Below, one piece after another: positions 10,248-18,861 of a stretch of DNA of 64,000 nt. The stretch covers positions 2,511,001-2,575,000 of the forward strand of contig JARFJB010000408.1 of assembly GCA_036346205.1 (NCBI GenBank), read 5' to 3'. Both the position numbers and the translations under genes were made by a program. The notes under the pieces were generated by a model, which did no database searches, was not told where the DNA came from, and saw only the letters and a list, made by a program, of their open reading frames with translations. This DNA comes from Vesta saturnalis. Taxonomy: Eukaryota > Arthropoda > Insecta > Coleoptera > Lampyridae. Within the stretch, counting starts at the first letter, position 1. Each line of letters opens with the position of its first letter.

Positions 10248-11446
10248 TTACAACTGTCGTACTGCTTTGGTTAACGCGTTGTATGTAACTAAACGATCGT
10301 GGAGTATAACACAGTATGCTGTCGTATTGGCAGCTATGTTTGCCGCTGTTTCAAACTCCCCACGAAGAACTACTGCTTTAGAGTGCAATGCTTCTTTTTG
10401 ATTTGAGCAATCTACGACAATCTAAGCTGCAGCTGTGGTAAATTGCGTGGGGTGAGTAATGGTTGCCCATCTCTTTGGTAATACGACATTTGGAGTTTAG
10501 CAAACATTTCATGCAACGTAGCAAAGCAATTGTTATCATAATTAACGTTGAGATTGTCATACGGATAACGATCCGTGTTGAGGAACACGCGAATATTATT
10601 TAGTGCACATTTATCGAATCTGCCCGTATCTTGCATAACATTATTCTCTCGGCCAGTTTGAAATCCTATAATAATGTATCTAGGTGCTTCTATACTAGTA
10701 GATGTTTTGATTGCCCATGTATGCTTATCTGTTGATGGAACGGCGGGATGTAAGTGGGTTTTCCAACTTCTAAATGCTACTGGCGTATTTACATTTTTAT
10801 CAATGTATTTCGTTAACGCCAACTCCTCTGCTGATGCTGGAATGATGTGTGGAACTTTCCAATATATCTTATCTATGTTAACTTTTAATGCTTCTTCTAC
10901 AGTTGAAATTACTGCGTCGGTATCAATGTTACTACGAATTAATACCAGTTCTTGTCTAATGTTCAAAATCACTTTATTATAATCTTCGGCAAAGCCAACT
11001 AGCATTCGCAACGGTATACAAACATTAAAGTATCCTTGAGCATTTGTTAGTGTACTGTTTGCAGTAGGAAACCAACCTGCATTTTCATGACGGGCGAGAT
11101 CATTGGACGTCAATGATACCAATCCTTTCATTGTCGACGTTAATCCTACTTTCGTTACGGAATCTACCACTATTCCATTCATTTCATATCTAATTTCACT
11201 GAATAAAAATGCGATACCGTTATTAACGAACCTTGCGGTGTTAGAGACAGTACCATCCTGACGTAATAATCGTCCCTCTACGTAGACATAGCTTTCGGAT
11301 GGTAGAGTGCACATGTCTTCCTGAATGGGTATCCTGATTTCATCATTGTTTCCAAATCTGGTAGTGTATGGCTGATGGGTGTGCAGTTCGGAATTAACGA
11401 TAGCATTATCAACGACAACTTTTTCATTAACGTTTAATATACTCAT
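10248..11446 (-). pseudogene. Major capsid protein, double-jelly-roll type (one frameshift)
   Basis: Hexon-like capsid protein of Polinton virions. The ATG at 11446 opens a 344-codon ORF with the family landmarks ELHTHQPYTTRFGNN, VYVEGRLLRQDG, RFVNNGIAFLF and SEIRYEMNG in the first jelly roll, and AFRSWKTHLHP with a long NNIRVFLNTDRYPYDN stretch later. It stops at 10412, but the neighbouring frame carries straight on with EALHSKAVVLRGEFE and AYCVILHDR to a TAA at 10248, giving the usual total near 400 aa. A single indel near 10405-10440 is therefore the only obvious defect. The gene overlaps the preceding 44-aa ORF by ATGA. Identification rests on motif recall and position among protease and penton genes. 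Confidence 0.85.
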
Positions 11447-11577
11447 TGTAGTACTGTAAAGCCGAGACTTTCCAATAATGCTTTGTTCTGCGGTGTCAAT
11501 GCTTTGGGTGCTGAACGCTTACTGACTCTGACCTTTCCACACTTTGATCTTTTATAGTTTGATTTGCACTGGTACAT
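11443..11577 (-). CDS. 44-aa basic ORF between penton and capsid genes
   Basis: An intact 45-codon frame from ATG 11577 to TGA 11443, overlapping the capsid start codon as ATGA. The product is rich in Lys/Arg/Ser (CKSNYKRSKCGKVRV) and ends with LTPQNKALLESLGF, a tail I associate with small proteins in other Mavericks, although I cannot name it. The tight overlap on the same strand suggests translation from one message with the capsid. It could be a small cement or assembly protein; this is inference. Confidence 0.5.
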   Translation of the reverse strand: MYQCKSNYKRSKCGKVRVSKRSAPKALTPQNKALLESLGFTVLQ

Positions 11578-11596
11578 GCACATGTGTTATAGCGCG

Positions 11597-12288
11597 TCAC
11601 CATATTTTCTTTAAATGTAGTCCTATCGTTATGACTTCCCCGTTAAAATTGACGAGATCTCCGTCTTGGTCTACTATTTTAAGTGTTATTGTCGAAATGG
11701 TAGATGTATTGATAGGTAGATAGATGACATGTTGAGGGGACTCTATTATTTTATACCCGCTGGTACACTGGGAAAGAACTGATGAATTATGTGTGATGTT
11801 TCACCATTTTTAAAACTACCACTTGTTATATTGCACTCGATAATTAATGAGTTAATTTTGATAATGTTAATAGGAGTATCAGAGGTATGCACTTTCTGAG
11901 CCTGGTAAACAGTTTTATTAAATCCCAGCATAGGTCCTATCGAATTTTCCACATTGAAGTTAATGTCATGGGTTGCTTTCATACTTGCTTTCATAGTATT
12001 ATTATTCGCTTGTAAATGCATAAATGCTTTCGATCTTTTCACTAACTCATTAATATATTTATTCACATCCGCGATTTCGTATGATCCTGGTGGTATTGTA
12101 ATTTTATCGTTTCCAAATACGAGTTGGTTATTCTTTGAAGTAACATTCTGTATAGTATTGAAAGATTCAAAACTAGTCAATCCCATTACGTATTCCGACT
12201 CATTCTCAAGAAAAATCGGTGGATTAAAGGTTGCTTGCAAGATACACTTTTTGCCGGTAAATGTAAATGTGTACGACATTACGATCAC
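11597..12288 (-). pseudogene. Minor capsid (penton-like) protein, single frameshift
   Basis: Single-jelly-roll vertex protein. The ORF from 12288 (a second Met at 12279 begins the more typical MSYTFTFTG) shows FLENESEYVMGLTSF, IPPGSYEIADVNKYI and ENSIGPMLGF, landmarks of the Polinton minor capsid family. It ends artificially at VPAGIK (11746). Shifting by one base at about 11757 continues GYKIIESPQHVIYLP, then VDQDGDLVNF and ITIGLHLK to a TGA at 11597. Total about 230 aa, normal for the family. It lies between the protease gene and the 44-aa ORF, all leftward. Confidence 0.8.
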
Positions 12289-12305
12289 GTAACGACTACT
12301 GAAAA

Positions 12306-12638
12306 TCAGTACGAGTAGTCATATAAAAAGTGTAAGACTAAATGACCGCAGTTGTATGTATCAAAATCTTGAACCTTGGTAAAGTTATACTCAATTGTGT
12401 TTCTGCTACCATCACTGTTAAAATAGTGGAGTAATTCAAAGGGTGGTTTAATATGTCCTATGCTATCAAAATATGTAATATGCCTGTTACGCTTAATGTA
12501 AGCTGTCCAGTGTGTACCCTTGTTAGTTTGATCATTCAGATTCATTCGCATGGATTCGTGTAGGTAAGTTATCTCGCATATATATCCCTCTAAAATAGGG
12601 AATCTGTAATTGCTCCACAAATTTTGATAGCTCAACAT
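12306..12638 (-). CDS. Adenain-like cysteine protease (maturation protease)
   Basis: Cysteine protease related to adenovirus adenain that processes capsid precursors in the assembling particle. The open frame of 110 codons contains the catalytic His in GTHWTAY (about residue 43), the acidic residue in YFDSIG, the oxyanion Gln in KVQDFD and the catalytic Cys in NCGHLVLHF near the C terminus, in the right order and spacing. It is somewhat short at the N terminus compared with 130-200 aa relatives, so either the start lies in decayed sequence or this is a compact form. Its ATG overlaps the end of the upstream pVI-like gene. All catalytic residues are present, making it one of the better-preserved genes here. 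Confidence 0.8.
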   Translation of the reverse strand: MLSYQNLWSNYRFPILEGYICEITYLHESMRMNLNDQTNKGTHWTAYIKRNRHITYFDSIGHIKPPFELLHYFNSDGSRNTIEYNFTKVQDFDTYNCGHLVLHFLYDYSY

Positions 12639-13428
12639 TACTTAAGGCGTGACGTGGTAGCCTCAGTGGGAGTTTTTGAATACGGTTGTAAATATATACC
12701 TAACCCTCGTTTATATGGCTTTATGTATAAACCTTTTCCTAATGCAGCTGCTTCCATTGCTTGGTTGTGTCGTTTGGTTTCGTCTAACGTTTTTGTCGCA
12801 GCTTTTGCGTCAGTTACCGCTTTTGCGACTGCCGCAGCACCGCCACCTAGAGACCCTAAAGCTCCTAATGCTGCAAAGAGGGGAATAAGAGGTATGAATC
12901 CCCCACGTTTTGGTATTGGTAATATTCTGCTCTTGGGTGACATAATTTTTTTGTGTTTTAGAGCGCTCAAGGCTTGCTGTATTGTCGCTTTTAAAGATGA
13001 TCGAAGTTCACCACCAACACGACGTCGGGCTAGAAGGACTGTTTCCCATTCCCAATTTCTTTTGTCCTTTCCGTGATTTGCCACCCATTCCCATTGTCCG
13101 TTTTCCTTTCATTATGCCAGCTATGGTTAATGCAGCTGCCCGTTCTCCAAAGGTAGCGTCGGTAGAACGAAATCTATTCCAAGCTTTTTGTTGTAAAGTC
13201 TTATCTGCTATGTGTCGTTGTCCTAGATCGTTTGACTGGGAGTATGCAATATCGTGTTTTTTACACGCTTCGTCCAATGCGTTAATACCTTTGTCGCCAC
13301 GAGCTAATCGTTTTTGTAAACGATAATATCGATATCCGGGTATATGCAACTCCACGGGTAATTTATTTATTAAAGTATTAATTAATCCTGAACCTTTTTT
13401 TCCTCTGACGCTGGGATGTATACTTCAT
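12636..13428 (-). pseudogene. PLA2-like / pVI-like minor virion protein, frameshifted
   Basis: Two overlapping frames together read one protein. From about 13380 to 13090: IPGYRYYRL.KRLARGDKG then ALDEACKKHDIAYSQ, the HD..Y signature of the phospholipase A2-like domain seen in parvovirus VP1 and Polinton minor capsid proteins. From about 13050 to 12640: a basic RRRVGGELR segment, PIPKRGGF, a hydrophobic Gly/Ala helix (LFAALGALGSLGGGAAA) and the tail GLYIKPYKRGLGIYL, like Polinton pVI/pX-type proteins. An ATG at 13428 is followed by a frameshift at a poly-A run near 13390, and another shift lies near 13020-13080. The role, from family knowledge, is membrane breach or core binding on entry. Confidence 0.75.
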
Positions 13429-13514
13429 ACACCTGACTGACACTTCACTACTAAACTACTTTCTGCACGTGGTATATATAAGAAGCGTCATACAAGTCGT
13501 GGTTTAGTACCATA

Positions 13515-14203
13515 ATGGGTGACATCCGTTTCATTCCGCAAGATACAGAATTACCTATCAAAAATTATGACATTACTCCTAACAAGGAGCAGTACTCTAA
13601 ACACGCGGTTTACTAAAAGGGGATGTAAACGAGGTATAATCGTCGGACCATCCGGCTGTGGAAAAACCAATGTTATGATTAGCTTATTAGAACATCCAAA
13701 TGGGTACGTTTTGAAAATGTCTATATATATTGCAAATCTTATATCAACCTAAATACCAGTACCTGCGAGAGTTACTGGCACCCATAAAAGAAATTAGGTA
13801 TTTCGAATACAGTGATAATAGTGATGTTATACCTCCAGTGAGTCCCGTAAAATTCAATAATGATTTTTGATGATGTAGCATGTCATAAACAAAATGAAAT
13901 TAGAGATCATTTTGTTTTGGCAGACATCGAAATAATGATTGTTTCTATCTGTGTCAAACGTATTCTTCAATTCCAAAACAGCTTATACGTGATAATGCGA
14001 ATTTACTTTCTTTTTCAACAAGATCACACTAATCTCAAGCATTGTATGATGATCACGTTAATGTCGATATGTCATTTGATAAATTTAAAGACTTGTGTTG
14101 CTGTTGCTGGCGTGATAAATTCGGATTTCTTGTGATTGATAAAGAAAGCGATGTTAATAACGACCGTTACCGTAAGAGATTTGACTGTTTCATTGCAGTA
14201 TAA
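13515..14203 (+). pseudogene. A32/FtsK-like DNA packaging ATPase, frameshifted
   Basis: Motor that packages element DNA into capsids. ATG 13515 begins MGDIRFIPQD; the frame breaks near 13610. Walker A GPSGCGKTN lies at 13650-13675. Walker B IIFDDVACHK is at about 13857-13885 in another frame, then the sensor segment (CFYLCQTY) and the tail FGFLVIDKES...DRYRKRFDCF to TAA at 14203. At least five frame changes interrupt a protein of about 230 aa. Divergently arranged from the pVI-like gene with about 85 bp between start codons, so a shared bidirectional promoter around 13430-13514 is likely. Confidence 0.85.
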
Positions 14204-14236
14204 ATAATCTACTAGGACTGTCAACGTACAGTCGTA

Positions 14237-15289
14237 ATGGAGGAGCGCTTAGTACAAGACATTTTGCGTGCTCGCAAGAGTCAACAGAAATATGCTAGTT
14301 TGAAAGAAGATACTGCACTTACAGAACGTGCAATGGAGGCACACTTTAAACCTATTACACAACCATTAAAACAATTAATTACTAAAATGATGGTTCTCTC
14401 ATCAAAGCTGAACCCCTTACGCCAGAAGTCGGAAAAAGGAGTCCATTGCACATGAAAATGAAGTATTTTACATTATACACCGAAATCCTCTAGAATACGT
14501 AAGGAGCCGCGTACTATTGTTCCTGACACCATTCCCACACCTCTACAGGAATCTGTAATTGCTGATGTCACAATGACGACGAGGTGGAAATTCCTACTTT
14601 ACAACAATTGAAATCGGAACTACTAGCTGCTGGATCTCAACCCGCCTTTGAAGAGTATCTTAATCAATACCAAGGATTAGCGAAATACTACGTCGAAGGT
14701 ATCTTTAGAGATACCGAAGATGAATATGACTTAACGTACGGTGTGCATTTTATTCCTGAAGAAAGAAATTTTTATAGGCGATGCTGAACTAGATTTTGTT
14801 GGAGAAAATTTGCGAATCGCTCTTCCTGATGGATCATCCCTAGATTATGAGGGAACACCGGGATTATATGAACTACTTTTAAAAAGTTCCTACGGGATAC
14901 AAAAGAGGGATCTACAGCACAATGACATTTTGCGTCGTACGCATGCTGCCGACGTAATTATAACCCTGATGATCAAATCCGAGGAACTAATAGTAAGAAG
15001 TACCTTGAAATCATTAAACCATTACTTCAGCCTAGAAAACGTTCTGCCACATCGTCTATTGCACCTCCAGCCACCAGATCTCGAACAACTTCTATATCCA
15101 AAAGAGGTGGTGGACTGCAGCTATTGCGATACAATAATAAACCTATTGAGTTTGTACCGTGGAATAACCGAATAAGTTAGTCGATTGGTTAAGGAATTAT
15201 TAGGATCAATGTCGGCAGGAAATACTAGCAATCACAATGAAATAATATATATAATTGATGAACTACGTAACGCAAAAGTAATAAAGTAA
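14237..15289 (+). pseudogene. DUF8207-like Polinton protein, multiple frameshifts
   Basis: Conserved Polinton protein of unknown function. It starts MEERLVQDILRARKSQ with a charged, probably coiled-coil N terminus, followed by a weak region (14400-14580). A good block follows: DLTYGVHFIPEE, GTPGLYELLLKSSYG and HNDILRRTHAAD (14720-14950), then in other frames IRGTNSKKYLEII, the GGGLQ..YNNKPIEFVPWNN segment and NTSNHNEII.IIDELR to TAA at 15289. The motif order is that of the DUF8207 family as I remember it. Six or more frame changes make it non-functional. It follows the ATPase by 33 bp on the same strand, implying a common transcript. Confidence 0.65.
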
Positions 15290-15415
15290 CAGAACTTGTT
15301 ATAAACCTACCACTACAGTCATTTCCTTTCATTGTTACTACGACTATCACTACAGATAGTACTATACGTCCACCAGTGATGCCAATAGATAAATTTGGGT
15401 CATCTTCATCATCAA

Positions 15416-15838
15416 ATGACAGTGGATAAATTTGGGAAACATATTGTTCATCATAGCGATCTGTCTTATGAAACTTTCATTTCATTTTCTGGAATCGCCG
15501 CAAAGAAGACCATTAGTGTATCTACCGGCGTCGGTGATCAACATACCTATCCCTATAACGACGGTACTATAGTACATTGCAGGTGGAGTCATCCAACTCT
15601 TGAGCTTAACATAGATGGTACAACATTTGAGCTGGCAAAGGATGTAATTGGTCAACCTCTTAAGAGGAACGATGTAATTCGTGTAACCATGCCGAGGTTT
15701 GTAAAGTTTTCAACTGCAACGATATTCAACGTAGAGTTCGTAGTAAAATCCAAAGCACAAAAAATGAGTAAAGCCGATGTTGTCGAAGAACTGCACAAAC
15801 CTGCAAGAAGAAATTTTCCCGGCGTTGTGTTGTACTAA
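15416..15838 (+). CDS. Fibre/attachment-like protein with DKFG start
   Basis: Open 140-codon frame. ATG 15416 begins MTVDKFGKHIV; Polinton spike or fibre-like proteins that I recall start with a similar M(P/T)xDKFG tag. The body is beta-rich with alternating polar and hydrophobic residues (LELNIDGTTFELA, IRVTMPRFVKF), consistent with a small jelly-roll or fibre head. A second ATG at 15379 starts another DKFG tag (MPIDKFGSSSSSN) that ends after 16 codons, a likely duplication or an alternative N terminus lost by frameshift. Its last 75 bases overlap the integrase start in the same frame. Function is inferred only. Confidence 0.5.
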   Translation: MTVDKFGKHIVHHSDLSYETFISFSGIAAKKTISVSTGVGDQHTYPYNDGTIVHCRWSHPTLELNIDGTTFELAKDVIGQPLKRNDVIRVTMPRFVKFSTATIFNVEFVVKSKAQKMSKADVVEELHKPARRNFPGVVLY

Positions 15839-16678
15839 AAGGTTTAAATGATCTATTTCAAGCTGATTTAGTGGAAATGATACCATATGCTCGGATGAAT
15901 AAAGGATTTCGATACATTTTAGTAATAATAAATGCATTCTCTAAATATGTCTGGGCTTTTCCCATCAAACGCAAGAATGGTAAACTGGTCGCGGATGTAA
16001 TGGATAAACTTTGTCTGGTTGAAAAGGACACCTAACATATACAAACTGATATGGGAACTGAGTTCTATAATGCTGAATTCAAAAAGTAATGAAAAAATTT
16101 AATATCAATCATTACAGTAGTTATTCCACCTTGAAAAGTAGTATAGTCGAACGTGTAAATCGCACCCTTAAAGCAATAATGTGGAAAACCTTCAGCATGC
16201 AAGGATCCTATAAGTGGCTATCAATATTACCGCACATTGTCGCCGAGTATAATTCAAGAAAGCATAGAACAACTGGATACAAACCGGTAGATGTATCGGA
16301 AAAAATAGTGCATCTATTTCAAAACATTTAAAATGTCAAAAATTCTTGACCGTAAAACACCTAAATTTAGAGTGGGGAACATGTACGCATTAGCAAACAT
16401 AGAAGCATATTCTCTAAGGGTACACACCTAATTGGAGTTACGAAGTCTTTCGAATATCAACAGTTAAACGTTCAAGCCCACTCACCTACACATTACGTGA
16501 TAGTCGAGATGAAGAGATTCAAGGTCGGTTCTATGAGCCCGAACTACAAAGTGTTAAACATCCAGACATTCATCTAGTTGAACGTGTCATCCGACGTCAA
16601 GGGAATAAAGCTCTCGTTAAGTGGTTGGGTTTTGATACTTCTCACAATTCCTGGATTTCTACCAAAGACATTGTGTAA
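15764..16678 (+). pseudogene. Polinton integrase (DDE, with chromodomain), frameshifted
   Basis: Retroviral-type integrase that inserts the element. ATG 15764 begins MSKADVVEELHKP. The first catalytic Asp is in QADLVEM (about 15860), the second in QTDMGTEF (about 16040), and the Glu in SSIVERVNRT (about 16145), with AEYNSRKHRTT after it. A C-terminal SH3-like segment (FRVGEHVRIS) is near 16370, and a chromodomain (VERVIRRQGNKALVKWLGF..HNSW) runs from 16580 to TAA at 16678. Frames change near 15835, and stops and shifts occur near 16034, 16087 and 16325-16480. All three catalytic residues survive. Such integrases make the 6-bp duplication seen at this element. Confidence 0.88.
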
Positions 16679-16773
16679 TACGCTAATTAACCTTAATTAT
16701 ATATACTGTAATATTAATATGCAATAAACAGATCTTTTTTAAATTTTTTTTAATACTATCCTATACATATACA

Positions 16774-16966
16774 TCACATACTACTAAAGCGTCTGACAAA
16801 CACACACTCACGATGCTGTTTTTCGAGAATTGGTGAAATTATATTACCACAGTCATCTATTCTTTTTTTAAATCGTGCAGAATCTCTAGCTATTTGTTCC
16901 CATTCTCCTTTTCGCGCATGTCTGTGCGCCAACTCCCATACTACTATGTAGTGAACTACGTTTTGG
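16774..16966 (-). CDS. Unrecognised small Polinton ORF (start uncertain)
   Basis: A frame of about 60 codons with protein-like content (WELAHRHARKGEWEQ, then ARFKKRID and HRECVFVRRFSSM) ending at TGA 16774. No ATG is visible between the preceding stop and the conserved-looking part, so it may be the end of a longer broken gene or start within. It lies downstream of the next orphan gene on the same strand. No family recognised. Confidence 0.3.
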
Positions 16967-16971
16967 ACTCA

Positions 16972-17347
16972 TTAATGCACACCTTCTTCACTGGGTGAGT
17001 CGTCATCTGATGGCTCAAAATTCGGTAAATATCTTTCTATTTCGTGTATAAATTGCTCCAATGATATTTCTTTAAGGTCTTCTATTAATCGCTTTATACA
17101 ACAAATACACTCTATATCACCTACATGCGATGTTAAGTATTTTCACAAAGGCGTATTCCTCCCCATACTTATTAACTAGATTATTTAAATAGTCATCACT
17201 AAATCTACCCATTCCATACACTTTTTCATGATCAGCATCGAATTCTAATGATTGTAACTGGCATATTAGTCTTTGGACTGCACTAACACAATCTACAGCT
17301 TTAGGCCACGACTCCGCACTATAACACATCCACATATTGACTAACAT
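16972..17347 (-). pseudogene. Unrecognised Polinton gene, about 124 aa, one frameshift
   Basis: ATG 17347 starts MLVNMWMCYSAESWPK and the frame stays open to 17117. A neighbouring frame then continues HVGDIECICCIKRLIEDL to an acidic tail (EPSDDDSPSEEG) and TAA at 16972; the crossover is near 17135. Predicted mainly helical, with CxxC in ECICCIK. I do not recognise it. It is followed and preceded by other leftward orphan ORFs, suggesting one transcription unit. Confidence 0.45.
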
Positions 17348-17378
17348 CTAATACTATCCACTATTGACTACAAGCGCG

Positions 17379-18032
17379 TTACCCCCTTTCAGTTATAGGT
17401 TGGGCAAGATCCATATCCATATATAGTTTCTCCTTGGCAAATGCTTCCATTTCCAGAAGGCAGGCTATGTTGACCTCAAATACATCACGCAATGGACCTA
17501 TAACTTGGTGAATGTTACATTCAGGAATTGTCGCTGTCGACTTTATTAGGTTTTTATAAAACTCTGGAAAGTTCACAGTATCTGCCAACTCCAATCGGTA
17601 ATATATTATCTTCAAAAGCTTCCATAACTGTTCTATAGACTCCCATCCTAAATAGATATCAATTTCGTCACTATCACAGAGGCGTATAATTTTTTTCTTG
17701 TTAATATTTTCGTACGAGACAGTCTTCGATCCCAGTTTGGTAGGTAGCCATGTTCCTTCAGGACTGTAGAAATAATTAGTAATCACCCCTTGATTATCCA
17801 TAAGTATACGCCATTCCTGCTTGTCAAACACCACTCCACCACTCTTCGATCCACCGAGTTTTACGACTGGCTCAAATCCAAATTTGGGTGATAGACCGAC
17901 ACTAACAAACTTTGTTTTACTTTTATTTAAGAAATAATGCACATTATTAAGCAAAATATCGCAATATTTACTTGAACTTATAGCACCGATAATCTTCGCC
18001 TTTTCTATGGCTTGACGTACGATGTTATCCAT
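17379..18032 (-). CDS. Unrecognised Polinton protein, about 217 aa, intact
   Basis: Open frame of 241 codons from 18104; the internal ATG at 18032 (MDNIVRQAIEKAKI) is a better start because the earlier part overlaps a repeat-like, basic stretch. It contains the segment FEPVVKLGGSKSGG followed by EWRILMDNQGVITNYFY, which I associate vaguely with hypothetical proteins of other arthropod Mavericks, and a helical C terminus (VFEVNIACLLEMEAF). No catalytic motif is visible. Its openness over 720 bp in an otherwise frameshifted element is notable. Confidence 0.55.
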   Translation of the reverse strand: MDNIVRQAIEKAKIIGAISSSKYCDILLNNVHYFLNKSKTKFVSVGLSPKFGFEPVVKLGGSKSGGVVFDKQEWRILMDNQGVITNYFYSPEGTWLPTKLGSKTVSYENINKKKIIRLCDSDEIDIYLGWESIEQLWKLLKIIYYRLELADTVNFPEFYKNLIKSTATIPECNIHQVIGPLRDVFEVNIACLLEMEAFAKEKLYMDMDLAQPITERG

Positions 18033-18104
18033 TATATACGATACTGGCTTTACATACATTCCTCTCTTTATATATGACACTCTCCCACTATGTGTCCTCC
18101 TCAA

Positions 18105-18342
18105 GGCTACTTACGTAACCTTCACGATTGTACCACACATTGCTTTAGCGGTCTTGTCGGTTACACCTTTTCAAGGCTTTCTTTTCGTTCCACTACTTCA
18201 AGGATTCCTTGCCATACTTATTTCCAAGGTTGTTCCACTTTGCCACAGCAAGGTCACCACACAAGGTTACATATCCCCACTCAGTATTATTCGTATACTT
18301 AAAGGGAGGGTTTTACATATACCATAGTTACCGATCTTCACT
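18105..18342. other. Divergent intergenic region between orphan gene and zinc ORF
   Basis: Pyrimidine-rich stretch with repeated TTCCA/CAAGG words (for example around 18165-18260) separating a leftward and a rightward gene. It probably contains both promoters. No coding potential recognised. Confidence 0.3.
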
Positions 18343-18861
18343 ATGTCAGTTACTCCAGTGCAAGACGATTGGAAGACTCCTGCAGTGTACCAACCACAAA
18401 CCCTATTTCAACTTAGTACGCGACGGACATGTCAATTAATTCCGAACTGGGTAAATTTTGAAAAGGAAGGAATACTACCGGCTTCCATAACCAAAGTGCT
18501 ACGAAATAATTATGAACTGGTTCAGTGGAATTCAGCGTGGTATACCGAAATGAGCAAGGTAATACGCGAGCACTTTGCGGCAAGCCGTGTAACAGCATAT
18601 GCCCACATTGTATCAATATATGTTCGATACCATCTGGTGGACTTCATGAATTTGTGTCATTGCTGTTTCACCCGATTGAAACCAGGAGATTACCGCGTAG
18701 TGGACCATCATATGCATATGGAGCGCTGGACTGCGCGATACCACCTGTCGTACGAATATTATTGGTGCTCGTCGTGTAGGGCGCCTCTCACACAGTTACA
18801 CGATGTGTACGATGATGACTCATGTATACTGTGTGATGAGGTGTGCTACGTAGACGAGTAG
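18343..18861 (+). CDS. Unrecognised 172-aa protein with Cys-pair zinc ligands
   Basis: Intact frame from ATG 18343 to TAG 18861. The N-terminal half has no known motif; the C-terminal half has four cysteine clusters: CHCC at about residue 104, WCSSC near 141, and CILCDEVC near 160, with several His between (VDHHMHMER), consistent with one or two treble-clef or RING-like zinc sites. The last third lies inside the right TIR and is duplicated, frame-broken, in the left TIR. It is followed by the BIR gene in the same direction. A ubiquitin-ligase-like partner for a BIR protein is conceivable but not supported by a canonical RING spacing. Confidence 0.5.
   Translation: MSVTPVQDDWKTPAVYQPQTLFQLSTRRTCQLIPNWVNFEKEGILPASITKVLRNNYELVQWNSAWYTEMSKVIREHFAASRVTAYAHIVSIYVRYHLVDFMNLCHCCFTRLKPGDYRVVDHHMHMERWTARYHLSYEYYWCSSCRAPLTQLHDVYDDDSCILCDEVCYVDE

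Noticed and set aside
12624..13326. Plus-strand ORFs opposite the protease and PLA2/pVI genes
   Set aside because: Antisense shadows of the minus-strand genes, which show clear family motifs.
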